Of a stretch of DNA of 64,000 nucleotides, positions 37,346 through 46,109 are shown in pieces. The stretch is taken from NCBI RefSeq assembly GCF_014696675.1, contig NZ_JACJQN010000010.1:178048-242047 (forward strand), in the 5' to 3' direction. Within the stretch, counting starts at the first letter, position 1; each line of letters opens with the position of its first letter. A program made the translations under genes and the position numbers. A model generated the notes under the pieces. That model did not search any database. It was given only the letters and a program-made list of their open reading frames with translations, and was not told the DNA's origin. The DNA is from Phormidium tenue FACHB-1052 (lineage in GTDB: Bacteria > Cyanobacteriota > Cyanobacteriia > Phormidesmidales > Phormidesmidaceae).

Positions 37346-37739
37346 AGACGAGGCATTCTCGGGCAAAAGGACAGCGAAAGCGTTACCTGGCAAGGGTTGG
37401 CAGCAGTTTTAAGCCCCGGCATTGGTCACCCAGGACAAGATTGACAAAGGTCAATTAAATCGCTAGCTGAATAGACCTGAGCCTATTTTCAATAGAGTTT
37501 AGCCAATGCCTGCCCCAAAAAGAAAGGGGTAAATTGATTGAATACTATTTGCTTTTTGTTTCTGATTGATAATTTTCAATAATGCTTGTCTGGTTTACCG
37601 CTCCACTCCCCTACCTTCTCCCAAAAACATCCTGACGTTGCGATCGCTTCTCGAAGAGTAAACCAGTAGCGATGCAGCCCCCTGACGCCCCCTCAGGCAT
37701 CGCCACGCCTCAGCGATTTTAGTCATCAGGGGAAACAAC
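37346..37739. other. Divergent control region upstream of ndhF3
   Basis: The 394 bases between ndhF3 (minus) and the 776-residue coiled-coil protein gene (plus) are A/T-rich in the middle (37440-37600), as expected for a regulated promoter. Inverted ATTGA/TCAAT elements are present at 37533-37543 and 37565-37580. No reading frame is supported. Confidence 0.5.
37565..37580 (-). promoter_or_regulatory. Candidate LysR-type (NdhR/CcmR-like) operator
   Basis: ATTGATAATTTTCAAT is an imperfect inverted repeat of ATTGA/TCAAT, and ATTGATTGAAT lies 32 bases nearer ndhF3. NdhR/CcmR, the LysR-type repressor of the ndhF3 operon in Synechocystis, is reported to recognise TCAAT/ATTGA half-sites. The match here is to half-sites only, and position about 220 bases before the start codon is far. 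Confidence 0.3.
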
Positions 37740-40070
37740 GTGGCCGATAATCATTGGTTGACCAGGGCCGAACGCGCCCTGGTTGTAGGGTCTGGCGTCG
37801 GTACTGTGGCGTCGATTGCCGCCCAAAACATGGCGCTGGCCTCGGCACCGCTCACGGTGCTGGTGGCGGTGGGGCTACTCAACCGCACCCGCGTTGAGCA
37901 GCAGCTCGAAGAAGCCCAGGAAAAGCTCGCCCGCCAGCACCGCCAAACCGGGCACCGCCTCACCAACCTGACCAAACAGGTGACGGCCATGCCTTCGCCC
38001 GAAGCGCTGACCAACTTTCAGCGAGCGGTGATGGATCGCAGCAACCATTCCTTCATCCGCTTTGCTAAGCAAATCAATGGCCTCAAGGCCCACGTTGACC
38101 AGCGGCTTGAGGCGCTGCCCACCCCCGACCTAGCTGACATCAACCAGCAGATTGCTCAGCTCCAGGAGCAGTCGGCTGCGGCCCAAGTGGGCTTCGAAAA
38201 CCTCAACACCTACATACAGCGGTTGGTCACCACGCCTCGGGTAGAGGCCGCCGAAAACAAGCTCTCCCAAGTCAAAACTGACCTGATGCAGACCCGAGTA
38301 AGTCTCGAGAACCTGCGTTCAGAAACCCGCATTCTGGTCACCAACCTGCAAGACGCCCTGGGGCAAATCGATCGCCGCTGGCAGGAGTTTCCCCAGACCA
38401 GTGCCCCGGGCCAGTACCGGGCCAGCATGGGGGAGGTGGTCAAGGCCATGGCTGCCCTGGTGCCCCAGTCAGAATTTAGTCGGCTAGTAGACCACGTCAA
38501 AGACTTGACTCGCCAGCAAACCCGCCTAGAGCAAGCCCTCACCAAAATTCCGGTGGGCACAGTAAACGGGTTTCCGGCGGCACCGCCCAGCACCGCCGAG
38601 CTAGAGCGCCTGACCGCTGAGGTGCAGCAGTTGCAGCAGCAGGTCAGCCGTCAGGAAACCGCTGGCCACACCCAGGAACAGGTGCAGCAGGTGGTGTCGC
38701 AATACCTGGGCCAGGTAAAGGCCCAGGTGGCCCAGCTAGAGGGGGTGACGCGATCGCTCTCCGAACGGCAGCAGCAGCTCACGAGTCAGCTGGTCACTGC
38801 CCCTGACGACACCGCTAACCGCAAAGCCCTCATGCAGCTAGCCCGACGGGTGCAGCAGACCGAAACCGAGCTTAAAACCTCCCGCCAAGAGCCCCCAGTG
38901 CTGGCCAAGCCATTGCCCCAGCCCGATTGGATTATTGACTTTCCTGTGGCCAGCGCCACCGAACCCCAGGCCATGGCCAGCCGCCATGCCCTAGAGACTG
39001 CCCTCAGAACCGCCACGCGGCGGGTGCTGCTGGTGTGGCCCTGGGCCAGCTACGTCACCATCGACGACAGTTTATTAGAACAGTTTCGCCAGCTGCTCGA
39101 TCGGGGCGGCCAGCTCGAAATTGGCTGGTGCCACCGGGGTGACCAGCATGATGGTCGCCTGGCCTGGCGTATCAGCCAGCGCTGGGGCACCGAGTCAAGC
39201 CAGCTCCAGTTGCTCAAGGCCTCCCTCAATCAGCTCTTGCCCCTGCGAGAAAACTACCCCGATCGCTTCAAGTTCAGAATTATGGGCACCGCCGAGAGCT
39301 ATCTGGTCAGCGACAGCGGCAGCGCCCCCGCTGACAACACCCTGGGGAACACCTACGCCATTGTCAGCCTCAAGGCGCTGCCCACCCAGAGCGCCGTCAT
39401 CCCCGACCTAGACGCTAAGCTGCGCACCGCTGAACCCGCTGTCGTCCATGCCCTCATGCAGCGCTTCCACGACCCGGCGATCCCCCCTGGAGACACCGTG
39501 GCTTTCTTTAACCGAGGCACCACCCGCCACGATCTGCGCGACCAGCCCGGCGCGATTAGCGACTACAGCCAGGTGATTAACCTTCAGCCCGACCACGCCA
39601 TTGCCCTCAATAACCGAGGGGTGGCCCAGCTCGAACTCAACCAGGTCGAGGCCGCCGAGGCCGATCTGAGCGAGGCAATTCTGCAAAACGGCAAGCTGTT
39701 TGCCCCCCACTGCAACCGGGGCTGGCTGCGCCTAGAGCAGCGCCGCTACGCCGCCGCGATCGCCGACTTTACCCAGGCCGTTACCCTCAAACCCCACCTG
39801 CCCATGGCCTACGTGTATCGCGGCAGCGCCCTGCACAAGCTGGGCGACCTCAAAGGCGCAGTGCGCGACTACAGCGACGCCATTGCCTGCGGCGACCCGA
39901 TTGCGCTGCCCTACTGCTACCGCAGCGCCGCCTACCAGAGCCAGGGCGATCAGGCCAGGGCGATCGCCGATCTAGAGCGAGCCAGCGCCTATTTAGAAGC
40001 TCAGGGCGATCGCCAAGGGTTGTCCTCAGTACAGCGCACCCTGAGCCGGTTGCAGAATATGACGGCGTAG
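37740..40070 (+). CDS. Coiled-coil and TPR protein with PLD-like middle domain
   Basis: A 776-residue protein from a GTG start. The N-terminus has a weakly hydrophobic stretch (SGVGTVASIAAQNMALASAP) and then a long Gln/Glu-rich coiled coil (about 45-390). The middle domain (about 400-555, 'WIIDFPVASATEPQ...RVLLVWPWASYVTIDDSLLEQ...') resembles the fold of phospholipase-D-like domains, with no HKD motif, so it is probably non-catalytic. The C-terminal 200 residues are four to five TPRs ('AVAFFNRGTTRHDLRDQPGA', 'AIALNNRGVAQLELNQVEAA'). Proteins of this design are common in cyanobacteria and thought to be scaffolds. Function unknown. Confidence 0.82.
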   Translation: MADNHWLTRAERALVVGSGVGTVASIAAQNMALASAPLTVLVAVGLLNRTRVEQQLEEAQEKLARQHRQTGHRLTNLTKQVTAMPSPEALTNFQRAVMDRSNHSFIRFAKQINGLKAHVDQRLEALPTPDLADINQQIAQLQEQSAAAQVGFENLNTYIQRLVTTPRVEAAENKLSQVKTDLMQTRVSLENLRSETRILVTNLQDALGQIDRRWQEFPQTSAPGQYRASMGEVVKAMAALVPQSEFSRLVDHVKDLTRQQTRLEQALTKIPVGTVNGFPAAPPSTAELERLTAEVQQLQQQVSRQETAGHTQEQVQQVVSQYLGQVKAQVAQLEGVTRSLSERQQQLTSQLVTAPDDTANRKALMQLARRVQQTETELKTSRQEPPVLAKPLPQPDWIIDFPVASATEPQAMASRHALETALRTATRRVLLVWPWASYVTIDDSLLEQFRQLLDRGGQLEIGWCHRGDQHDGRLAWRISQRWGTESSQLQLLKASLNQLLPLRENYPDRFKFRIMGTAESYLVSDSGSAPADNTLGNTYAIVSLKALPTQSAVIPDLDAKLRTAEPAVVHALMQRFHDPAIPPGDTVAFFNRGTTRHDLRDQPGAISDYSQVINLQPDHAIALNNRGVAQLELNQVEAAEADLSEAILQNGKLFAPHCNRGWLRLEQRRYAAAIADFTQAVTLKPHLPMAYVYRGSALHKLGDLKGAVRDYSDAIACGDPIALPYCYRSAAYQSQGDQARAIADLERASAYLEAQGDRQGLSSVQRTLSRLQNMTA

Positions 40071-40074
40071 GAAA

Positions 40075-40264
40075 TGGAGGAGATAAGGGGGTGAGAAAGG
40101 TAAGGAAGATGGGGAAGTAAAGTTTGAGTGCTTAATTTTAAGTTTTGAGTTTAGGTTATACACGAAGCACTCAAAACTTAAAACTTAGAACTCTTCCCCC
40201 ACCCCCATCTTCCCTATCTCCCTCATCCTCCCCATCTCCTCTTTACCCATCCACCCCCTACCCC
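40075..40264. repeat. Inverted simple repeats between convergent genes
   Basis: GAGTGCTTAATTTTAAGTTT (about 40126) faces CTCAAAACTTAAAACTTAGA (about 40172), and GGAGATAAGGGGGTGAG-like DNA at 40077 faces CCCCATCTTCCCTATCTCCC at 40204. Both pairs are complementary, giving a nested stem that could end both convergent genes. Confidence 0.6.
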
Positions 40265-40933
40265 CTACCCTCCTACTCCCTCTCTAACCGCCGTCCCCGC
40301 TTCAGCCTCAACAGACGGCCTCAGCGCTAGATACAAACCCGCGCCTATCAACGGCAGGGCCAACACCGCCGCCACCACCCAGGGCTGACTCATGCCCCGG
40401 CGGGCCATGTCGTCGCGCAGCAGCACCGGGAACAACAGCCACAGGGCAACAAAGTCTAGCGACATGACGTGGATGAAGCGGCTGGTTTGCCACTGCTGCC
40501 AAAAATCGAGCCAGTCTCCTTTAAGTAATGCAAAGGCGGCTAGGGCGATCGCCCCTGCGGCCAGCACTGCCCCCAGCCAGCGAGATTCCAGCAGGCGCAG
40601 CAGAGCGCTCTTGGGGCCGTCAAAGCCGGGGTTAGGTGGGCGCAGGGCCAGGTAGGGCAGCAGCGCAAAGGCCCCCACCGCAAACGACACCAGTACAAAG
40701 GGCCAGGCTCGCTGCCTTTGTCCGTGGCCGTCAATTAGGGCCACTGCGGCATAGACCATTGGCCAAATTCCCATGGCGTTAAACAGAGCGACAACGGCAG
40801 GGTTAATGCCCTCCCACGCGCCCGTAGAGAGCTTCAAAATCAGATCAGCAGTGTCGGGGCGATCGGGAGGAGCAAGTATAAACGTATACAGAATAAACCC
40901 GAGCCAAAGGCCCCAAAAAATTAATCGATTCAT
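40265..40933 (-). CDS. Conserved cyanobacterial membrane protein
   Basis: A 222-residue protein with about five hydrophobic helices: 'LIFWGLWLGFILYTFILAPP', 'FNAMGIWPMVYAAVALI', 'FVLVSFAVGAFALLPYLALR', 'LGAVLAAGAIALAAFALL' and 'WVVAAVLALPLIGAGLYLAL'. The pattern 'APPDRPDTADLI' and 'LRPPNPGFDGPKSALLRLLE' is shared by uncharacterised membrane proteins of cyanobacteria and, I believe, plastids of plants. No catalytic motif is seen. Ends against the simple-repeat block at 40075-40264. Confidence 0.75.
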   Translation of the reverse strand: MNRLIFWGLWLGFILYTFILAPPDRPDTADLILKLSTGAWEGINPAVVALFNAMGIWPMVYAAVALIDGHGQRQRAWPFVLVSFAVGAFALLPYLALRPPNPGFDGPKSALLRLLESRWLGAVLAAGAIALAAFALLKGDWLDFWQQWQTSRFIHVMSLDFVALWLLFPVLLRDDMARRGMSQPWVVAAVLALPLIGAGLYLALRPSVEAEAGTAVREGVGG

Positions 40934-41178
40934 GCCTTGTCGAGTGCTAAGTTTCTCACCAAATTATCAAACAAAAGCAACGAAGTCTGTCAGGCTAGAA
41001 GAAAGCAAATAAGCTGTATTCAAGCCACGCAGCCTCCATATGTAGTGACTGTTAAAAAATAATTAAACACATTTTGAACTGTAAATTTATGTTCCTGAGT
41101 TTTAGTTAAAGAAGCATTAACCTCACTCATAAATCTTCTATTTTAAAGGTCATTTTTCATACCCTCTACACAGCCTAT

Positions 41179-42189
41179 ATGCCCCAATTTTGGGAACCTG
41201 CCGTGCCATTAGTCGCCCCCCGTGAGTCTGGCGCGTCCCCAGCTCACCACAGAAACATTATGCACATTAAATATTTCCTTGAGCTTTATGAAGCTGGCTA
41301 CCGTGACTTCACCGGCATTAGCTTGGCTGGTGGCGACTTCAGCCACCACATTTTGGTAGACGTTGACCTCAGTCGCGCCAATCTCAAAGGTGCCAACCTC
41401 AGCCGATCCTTTCTCACCCAGGCCAACCTCGACTACGCCACTCTCAACTGGGCAAACCTGAGCTTTGCCAAAATGAGCGAAACTCACCTGAACCAGGCCG
41501 ACCTCACCAAGGCCAACCTGCGTGGATCATTCTTAGTAAGAGCTGACCTGCGCAAGGCCAAACTCAGCGGCTGCGACCTATGCCACGCCAACTTGCGCAA
41601 CGCCGATTTGCGGGAGGCCAACCTCTGTGGCGCTAACCTCACCGGGGCCAACCTGCGCGGCGCAAATCTAAGCGGGGCTAACCTATCCTGGGCGCATCTC
41701 ACTGGAGCCCGACTTAGTGGAGCCGACCTAGAGCGCACCTGCATGGATGCCGTCAATTTGGAAGGAGCCTGGCTCAACGGCGTAGACCTACACGGCATGA
41801 ATTTGGCCGGAGCGAACCTCAAAGAGGCCAAACTCAATGGGGCCAACCTCGACCACGCCAACCTCAGCTCAGCCAATCTCACCCACACCACCATGCGCGG
41901 GGTGAGCCTGGTAGGGGCCAACCTCAGCGGCTCTGACCTGACCGGGGCCGTACTGTGGAACGGCATGCTTGACGGCGTAGACCTATCGCGGGCTGACCTC
42001 ACCCGTGCTCACTTGGGGGAGGCGTCTCTCAAGGCAGCGGTGGTGGTGGGCACTGAGTTCACCGAGTCGGTGCTGCCCGCCGAGGCCCGTGCCTACCTCT
42101 ACGAAACGGTGCAGGGGGAAACCCGTTGGACCAACCGCCCAGCCCGGGAAACCCTGAACCAGTCACAGTTTGTCGATCGCATTCTCTAG
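41179..42189 (+). CDS. Pentapeptide-repeat protein
   Basis: A 336-residue protein. From about residue 55 to 290 it is a continuous run of A(N/D)Lxx pentapeptides (ANLKGANLSRSFLTQANLDY...), enough for 12 or so turns of a right-handed quadrilateral beta-helix. Before the repeats are 'MHIKYFLELYEAGYRDFTGI' and a helical segment. Such proteins are very numerous in cyanobacteria; most have unknown roles. No membrane segment. The stop is six bases before the cutA start, so the two are likely co-transcribed. Confidence 0.9.
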   Translation: MPQFWEPAVPLVAPRESGASPAHHRNIMHIKYFLELYEAGYRDFTGISLAGGDFSHHILVDVDLSRANLKGANLSRSFLTQANLDYATLNWANLSFAKMSETHLNQADLTKANLRGSFLVRADLRKAKLSGCDLCHANLRNADLREANLCGANLTGANLRGANLSGANLSWAHLTGARLSGADLERTCMDAVNLEGAWLNGVDLHGMNLAGANLKEAKLNGANLDHANLSSANLTHTTMRGVSLVGANLSGSDLTGAVLWNGMLDGVDLSRADLTRAHLGEASLKAAVVVGTEFTESVLPAEARAYLYETVQGETRWTNRPARETLNQSQFVDRIL

Positions 42190-42194
42190 CCGCA

Positions 42195-42521
42195 ATGTCG
42201 CCCCCATCGTTAGGAGTCGTTCTAGTCACCGCTGGCTCTGAGGCCGAGGCCGAGAGCCTGGCCCGCTATCTAATAGAGGCACGACTGGCCGCCTGCGTCA
42301 GCGTGCTGCCGATCCGTTCTGTTTACCGTTGGCAGGGCAACATTCACGCCGAGCCCGAGTGGCAGCTAATCATCAAAGCCGACCTCAGCCAGTTTGATGC
42401 GATCGCCCAAATCATTACCCAGCACCACAGCTACGAGGTGCCCGAGATTATCGCTCTACCGATTGTGGCGGGTCTGCCCGACTACTTGAGCTGGCTCCAG
42501 GCCCAGGTGCAGTCGTCCTAA
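42195..42521 (+). CDS. cutA: Divalent-cation tolerance protein CutA
   Basis: A 108-residue CutA1 trimeric protein, linked to tolerance of divalent metals. Conserved blocks are 'GVVLVTAGSEAEAESLARYL', 'RLAACVSVLPIRSVYRWQG', 'EWQLIIKADLSQ', 'HSYEVPEIIALPI' and 'PDYLSWLQ'. I chose the ATG at 42195, since a longer in-frame start at 42126 lies inside the pentapeptide gene. Five bases between the preceding stop and this ATG suggest translational coupling; no independent Shine-Dalgarno is seen. Confidence 0.93.
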   Translation: MSPPSLGVVLVTAGSEAEAESLARYLIEARLAACVSVLPIRSVYRWQGNIHAEPEWQLIIKADLSQFDAIAQIITQHHSYEVPEIIALPIVAGLPDYLSWLQAQVQSS

Positions 42522-42525
42522 GCGC

Positions 42526-42553
42526 AAAAAAAGGACTGGCCAACGGCCAGCCC
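42526..42553 (-). terminator. Terminator of the minus-strand gene at 42595-42978
   Basis: CTGGCC/GGCCAG (42536-42550) with an outer GG/CC pair; on the minus strand the stem is followed by seven U (complement of the A run at 42526-42532). It also separates the gene from convergent cutA. Confidence 0.7.
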
Positions 42554-42594
42554 TTCAGCTACTCAAGGAGATTTGCCAACACAGTCAAGTCGAT

Positions 42595-42978
42595 CTAGCG
42601 CCGGTAGGCCAAAGCCACCTCACTCTCAATCTCAGCTGGCTCAGACACCAAAACCGTTTCAGTCTCGGTGATCAGGCTTAGGTCAACAGCGGCATCGAGG
42701 GTGGCCACCGCTTGGGCTTGCCAGCGCTGGCGCATTAGCAGAGTGCCACCGGATAGCAAAGCAACAATTGCCCCCAAACCGCCCAGGGCTACACCCAAAG
42801 CATTGCTGTCAGTCGAAGCCACCCAAAAGCCGCTTGGCCCAGCGTCTGATGACGAAATTCCAGAATCACCCCAGTTGGACAAGGCACAGCCAGAATACGC
42901 AGTACCAGAGCCGACAGCAGATAGAAGACCAGCCGCCACTATAGAAGCCACCAGGGCAGAACGAGGCAGAAGTTTCAT
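42595..42978 (-). CDS. Small secreted or membrane protein, unknown
   Basis: A 127-residue protein. An N-terminal signal 'MKLLPRSALVASIVAAGLLS' ends near 'GTAYSGCAL'. A second hydrophobic helix 'ALGVALGGLGAIVALLSGGT' is followed by a cytoplasmic-type acidic tail with repeated Thr/Glu. Not recognised. It has its own terminator. It could be a membrane protein with two helices rather than a secreted one. Confidence 0.6.
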   Translation of the reverse strand: MKLLPRSALVASIVAAGLLSAVGSGTAYSGCALSNWGDSGISSSDAGPSGFWVASTDSNALGVALGGLGAIVALLSGGTLLMRQRWQAQAVATLDAAVDLSLITETETVLVSEPAEIESEVALAYRR

Positions 42979-43444
42979 AACCAGATCGAGAGAACGTCAC
43001 AACGTAACGCCATTATTGCGGCGCTTGCTCAATTCCACAGCTTCAGGGGCTACAGAATCTCAGGGAAATCACGGCAGGCAATGGGTCGTTGAGGAAGATA
43101 GGGAGGGTGAGGGAGAAGGGAAGCTAGGGCAGAAAGCCTTAAAGGGTTGGGGCTAAATATCAATTGTGGCTCCCCTCGTCGCCTTTACCTATCAGGGCAA
43201 TTAAGACGAAATTCTGCATCGGGGGTAGATTATCGGTCGCTGGAGGTCAAGACTTCCTGGCTTTTGGGTCTCACACCTAAAGAAAACCTTTGAGAGCATG
43301 GCCATCTTGAAAAAGTTGTTTAGGCTGTTGACAGTTTTGATGGCAGCGGTATTCCTTATCACGTCCCACTCACCCGCCCACCCTACAGTTTTCCGTAGAA
43401 ACCCGTTTTAGACCTCCGACCGAACTGTTAACGAGAGTATTGAT
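42979..43444. other. Upstream region of gnd
   Basis: The 466 bases hold one possible small coding frame (43298-43411), listed separately. A GA-rich tract lies at 43090-43130. Nothing else is recognised. Confidence 0.4.
43298..43411 (+). CDS. Possible 37-residue signal-peptide-like small protein
   Basis: From an ATG (TTGAGAG just upstream) the frame reads MAILKKLFRLLTVLMAAVFL, then ITSHSPAHPTVFRRNPF and a stop. Basic start, 14-residue hydrophobic core and polar end make a plausible signal peptide or tiny membrane protein 33 bp before the gnd ATG. No homologue is known to me, so chance is a real alternative. Confidence 0.25.
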   Translation: MAILKKLFRLLTVLMAAVFLITSHSPAHPTVFRRNPF

Positions 43445-44869
43445 ATGGCACAGAGTTTTGGTGTAATTGGGCTCGCCGTTATGGGCGAGAACCTGGCGCT
43501 CAACGTCGAGAGTAAGGGCTTCCCGGTGGCCGTGTACAACCGCACTGCCGCCGTGACCGAGAAGTTTATGGCTACCCGCGCCCAGGGTAAGAATGTGGTG
43601 GCGGCCTACAGCCTCGAAGAGTTTGTCCAGTCCTTAGAGCGGCCCCGTCGTATTTTGGTCATGGTAAAGGCCGGTGCTCCGGTGGATGCGGTGATCGACC
43701 AGCTGCGTCCCCTACTGGATGACGGCGACATGATTATGGACGGCGGCAACTCCCTCTACGAAGACACCGAGCGCCGCACAAAGGATCTGGAATCCACTGG
43801 CCTGCGGTTTATTGGTATGGGGGTCAGCGGTGGTGAAGAAGGGGCGCTGCTCGGCCCCAGCCTGATGCCCGGCGGCACCCGCGCTGCCTACGACTCGATC
43901 GAGCCCATCGTCAAAAAAATTGCGGCTCAGGTAGATGACGGCCCTTGTGTCACCTACATTGGCCCTCGGGGCGCGGGGCACTACGTCAAAATGGTGCACA
44001 ACGGCATTGAGTACGGCGACATGCAGCTAATTGCCGAAGCCTACGACCTGATGAAGAGCGTGCTGGGGCTAAACCATAACCAGCTATTCGATGTGTTTGC
44101 TGAGTGGAATCTCACCGACGAGCTGAATTCTTTTCTGATCGAGATTACCGCCGACATCTTTACCAATATTGATGCCGAGACAGGTGAGCCCTTGGCAGAA
44201 CTGATTTTGGATGCGGCGGGGCAAAAGGGCACCGGGCGCTGGACGGTGATGAGCGCTCTGGAGTTGGGCGTGGGGATTCCTACGATTACAGCTGCGGTCA
44301 ACGCGCGGATTATGTCGTCGATCAAAGAAGAGCGGGTGGCGGCGTCTAAGGAGCTGAGCGGCCCCACGGCTAGTTTTGACAGCGATGTCAAAACCATGGT
44401 CAACAAGATCCGCGATGCGCTGTACTGCTCAAAGATTTGCTCCTACGCCCAGGGCATGGCGCTGATCGGTGCGGCCTCAAAGGCTTACGAGTACGATGTC
44501 AACCTGGGTGAAACGGCCCGGATTTGGAAGGGGGGCTGCATTATTCGGGCAGGCTTCCTGAATAAGATCAAGCATGCCTATGACGAAAACCCTAGCCTGC
44601 CTAACCTGCTGCTGGCCCCTGAGTTTAAGCAGACGATTCTCGATCGCCAGACAGCCTGGCGAGAGGTGATCGCGATGGCGGCAACGTTCGGCATTCCGGT
44701 ACCGGCGTTTAGTGCGTCGCTGGATTATTTTGACAGCTACCGACGCGATCGCCTGCCGCAAAACCTGACCCAGGCCCAGCGCGACTACTTTGGGGCGCAT
44801 ACTTACCTGCGGGTTGATAAGGAGGGCACGTTCCATACCGAGTGGACGAAGGCTCCGGCGCGAGTGTAA
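43445..44869 (+). CDS. gnd: 6-phosphogluconate dehydrogenase (decarboxylating)
   Basis: A 474-residue oxidative pentose-phosphate enzyme making ribulose 5-phosphate, CO2 and NADPH. NADP-binding 'FGVIGLAVMGENLALNV', 'MDGGNSLYEDTERRTK' and the catalytic block 'GPRGAGHYVKMVHNGIEYGD' (Lys and Glu) are present. The C-terminal arm 'YFGAHTYLRVDKEGTFHTEW' matches dimeric enzymes. The length is standard. An intrinsic terminator follows at 44905-44938. Confidence 0.97.
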   Translation: MAQSFGVIGLAVMGENLALNVESKGFPVAVYNRTAAVTEKFMATRAQGKNVVAAYSLEEFVQSLERPRRILVMVKAGAPVDAVIDQLRPLLDDGDMIMDGGNSLYEDTERRTKDLESTGLRFIGMGVSGGEEGALLGPSLMPGGTRAAYDSIEPIVKKIAAQVDDGPCVTYIGPRGAGHYVKMVHNGIEYGDMQLIAEAYDLMKSVLGLNHNQLFDVFAEWNLTDELNSFLIEITADIFTNIDAETGEPLAELILDAAGQKGTGRWTVMSALELGVGIPTITAAVNARIMSSIKEERVAASKELSGPTASFDSDVKTMVNKIRDALYCSKICSYAQGMALIGAASKAYEYDVNLGETARIWKGGCIIRAGFLNKIKHAYDENPSLPNLLLAPEFKQTILDRQTAWREVIAMAATFGIPVPAFSASLDYFDSYRRDRLPQNLTQAQRDYFGAHTYLRVDKEGTFHTEWTKAPARV

Positions 44870-44904
44870 GGGTTTCTTGCCTTAGATACCTCGCTATAGA
44901 TTTT

Positions 44905-44938
44905 GCCGTCGATTCCTTGGGGATCGGCGGCATTTTTT
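44905..44938 (+). terminator. Terminator of gnd
   Basis: GCCGTCGAT pairs with ATCGGCGGC (one G-U pair), loop TCCTTGGGG, followed by six T at 44933-44938. Confidence 0.85.
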
Positions 44939-44990
44939 GACCCGTAGGGACAAAGGTTATTCGCCCGATGCCCCTTAAACGGGGAAACTC

Positions 44991-45018
44991 GTAGGGTGCA
45001 TCCGCGCAGCGATGCGCC
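44991..45018. repeat. GTAGGGTGCAT hairpin repeat
   Basis: GTAGGGTGCATCCGCGCAGC followed by GATGCGCC forms a hairpin and shares the outer 11 bases of the MITE-like element at 33693-33826. It is a second, shorter member of that family. Confidence 0.55.
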
Positions 45019-45088
45019 ATTCTAGAGGATTTGTGCTCTGATCTCTGCCATCTCGGTATAGTGAAGGCGTCCCCTCGCTAAGAGTGTT

Positions 45089-46072
45089 ATGGCTGGTCTG
45101 CCGCCAGGTTTGCTGATTCGCACTGCTAAGCAGGTTTGGACAACGCTGTGGCAAGCCATGATGGGGCAGATGGCTCCTAGCAGCAAGAGCGGGGATTACC
45201 AGCGGCCCGAGAGTGAGTTTCGGCAGTGGATTCAACCGGATGGCCCTTATCCGCCCACCGCAGGCCGCTATCAATTGATTGTGGGGATGGGTTGTCCGTG
45301 GGCACACCGGACTTTGGTGACGCGGGCGTTGAAGGGATTGGCAGAAGCCATTTCAGTTCTCCCCGTTATCCCCTCCCCCGACGAAGGCTGTTGGGTGTTT
45401 GAAACACCGTTTCGCGGCTGTCGCACTCTGCCGGAACTCTACCGTCAAGCGCAGCCAGGTTACAAAGGGCGCGCTACAGTGCCGGTGCTGTGGGATACCC
45501 AGACGGCCAGCATTGTGAACAACGAAAGTGCCGAGATCATTGTGATTTTGAATGAAGCCTTTAATGAGTGGGCGACTCGGCCCGAGGTGGATCTCTATCC
45601 AGAGTCCATAAAGGCAAACATTGACCAGTGGAACGATCGCACCTACCAGGCCGTTAACAATGGTGTCTACCGCTGCGGCTTTGCCCAGACCCAGGCTGCC
45701 TACGATCGCGCCGTCACCGAGCTATTTGATGCGCTGGATGCAATCGATCAAACTCTGGCTCAGCATCGCTATCTCTGCGGCGACACAGTAACCCTGGCGG
45801 ACGTGCGGCTATTTACGACGCTGTTTCGCTTCGATGTGGTCTACTACAGCCTGTTTAAGTGCAACCGCCGCCGCATTCAAGACTATGCCCATCTTGGCCC
45901 CTACCTGCGGCATCTGTATCAACTGCCGGGGGTGGCGGCAACTTGCGATATTGAGGCGGTCAAGCGCGATTACTACGGCAATCTATTTCCGCTGAATCCG
46001 GGCGGCATTATTCCCTCTGGGCCAGATTTAGAGTATTTGAAAGCGACCGTTGAGGGGCTGGCTAATGGGTAG
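45089..46072 (+). CDS. Glutathionyl-hydroquinone reductase-like protein (ECM4/Xi-class GST)
   Basis: A 327-residue Xi-class glutathione transferase. The active-site cysteine is in 'GMGCPWAHRTLVTRAL' (Cys69-Pro-Trp), followed by 'PVLWDTQTASIVNNESAEII' and the C-terminal helical domain 'YLCGDTVTLADVRLFTTLF' and 'LYQLPGVAATCD'. These enzymes reduce glutathionyl-quinones and other glutathione conjugates using a cysteine mechanism. The N-terminal 55 residues precede the thioredoxin fold, as is usual. The gene converges on the HxlR regulator gene with 37 bp between; a shared redox/quinone role with it is a guess. Confidence 0.9.
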   Translation: MAGLPPGLLIRTAKQVWTTLWQAMMGQMAPSSKSGDYQRPESEFRQWIQPDGPYPPTAGRYQLIVGMGCPWAHRTLVTRALKGLAEAISVLPVIPSPDEGCWVFETPFRGCRTLPELYRQAQPGYKGRATVPVLWDTQTASIVNNESAEIIVILNEAFNEWATRPEVDLYPESIKANIDQWNDRTYQAVNNGVYRCGFAQTQAAYDRAVTELFDALDAIDQTLAQHRYLCGDTVTLADVRLFTTLFRFDVVYYSLFKCNRRRIQDYAHLGPYLRHLYQLPGVAATCDIEAVKRDYYGNLFPLNPGGIIPSGPDLEYLKATVEGLANG

Positions 46073-46109
46073 CGATCGCAGGTGTTGCCATCCGGTTGAT
46101 ACCCTCAAG

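Noticed and set aside
46073..46109. Possible terminator between the GST-like gene and the HxlR gene
   Set aside because: Only 37 bases; no stem of more than four base pairs with a T-run is visible.
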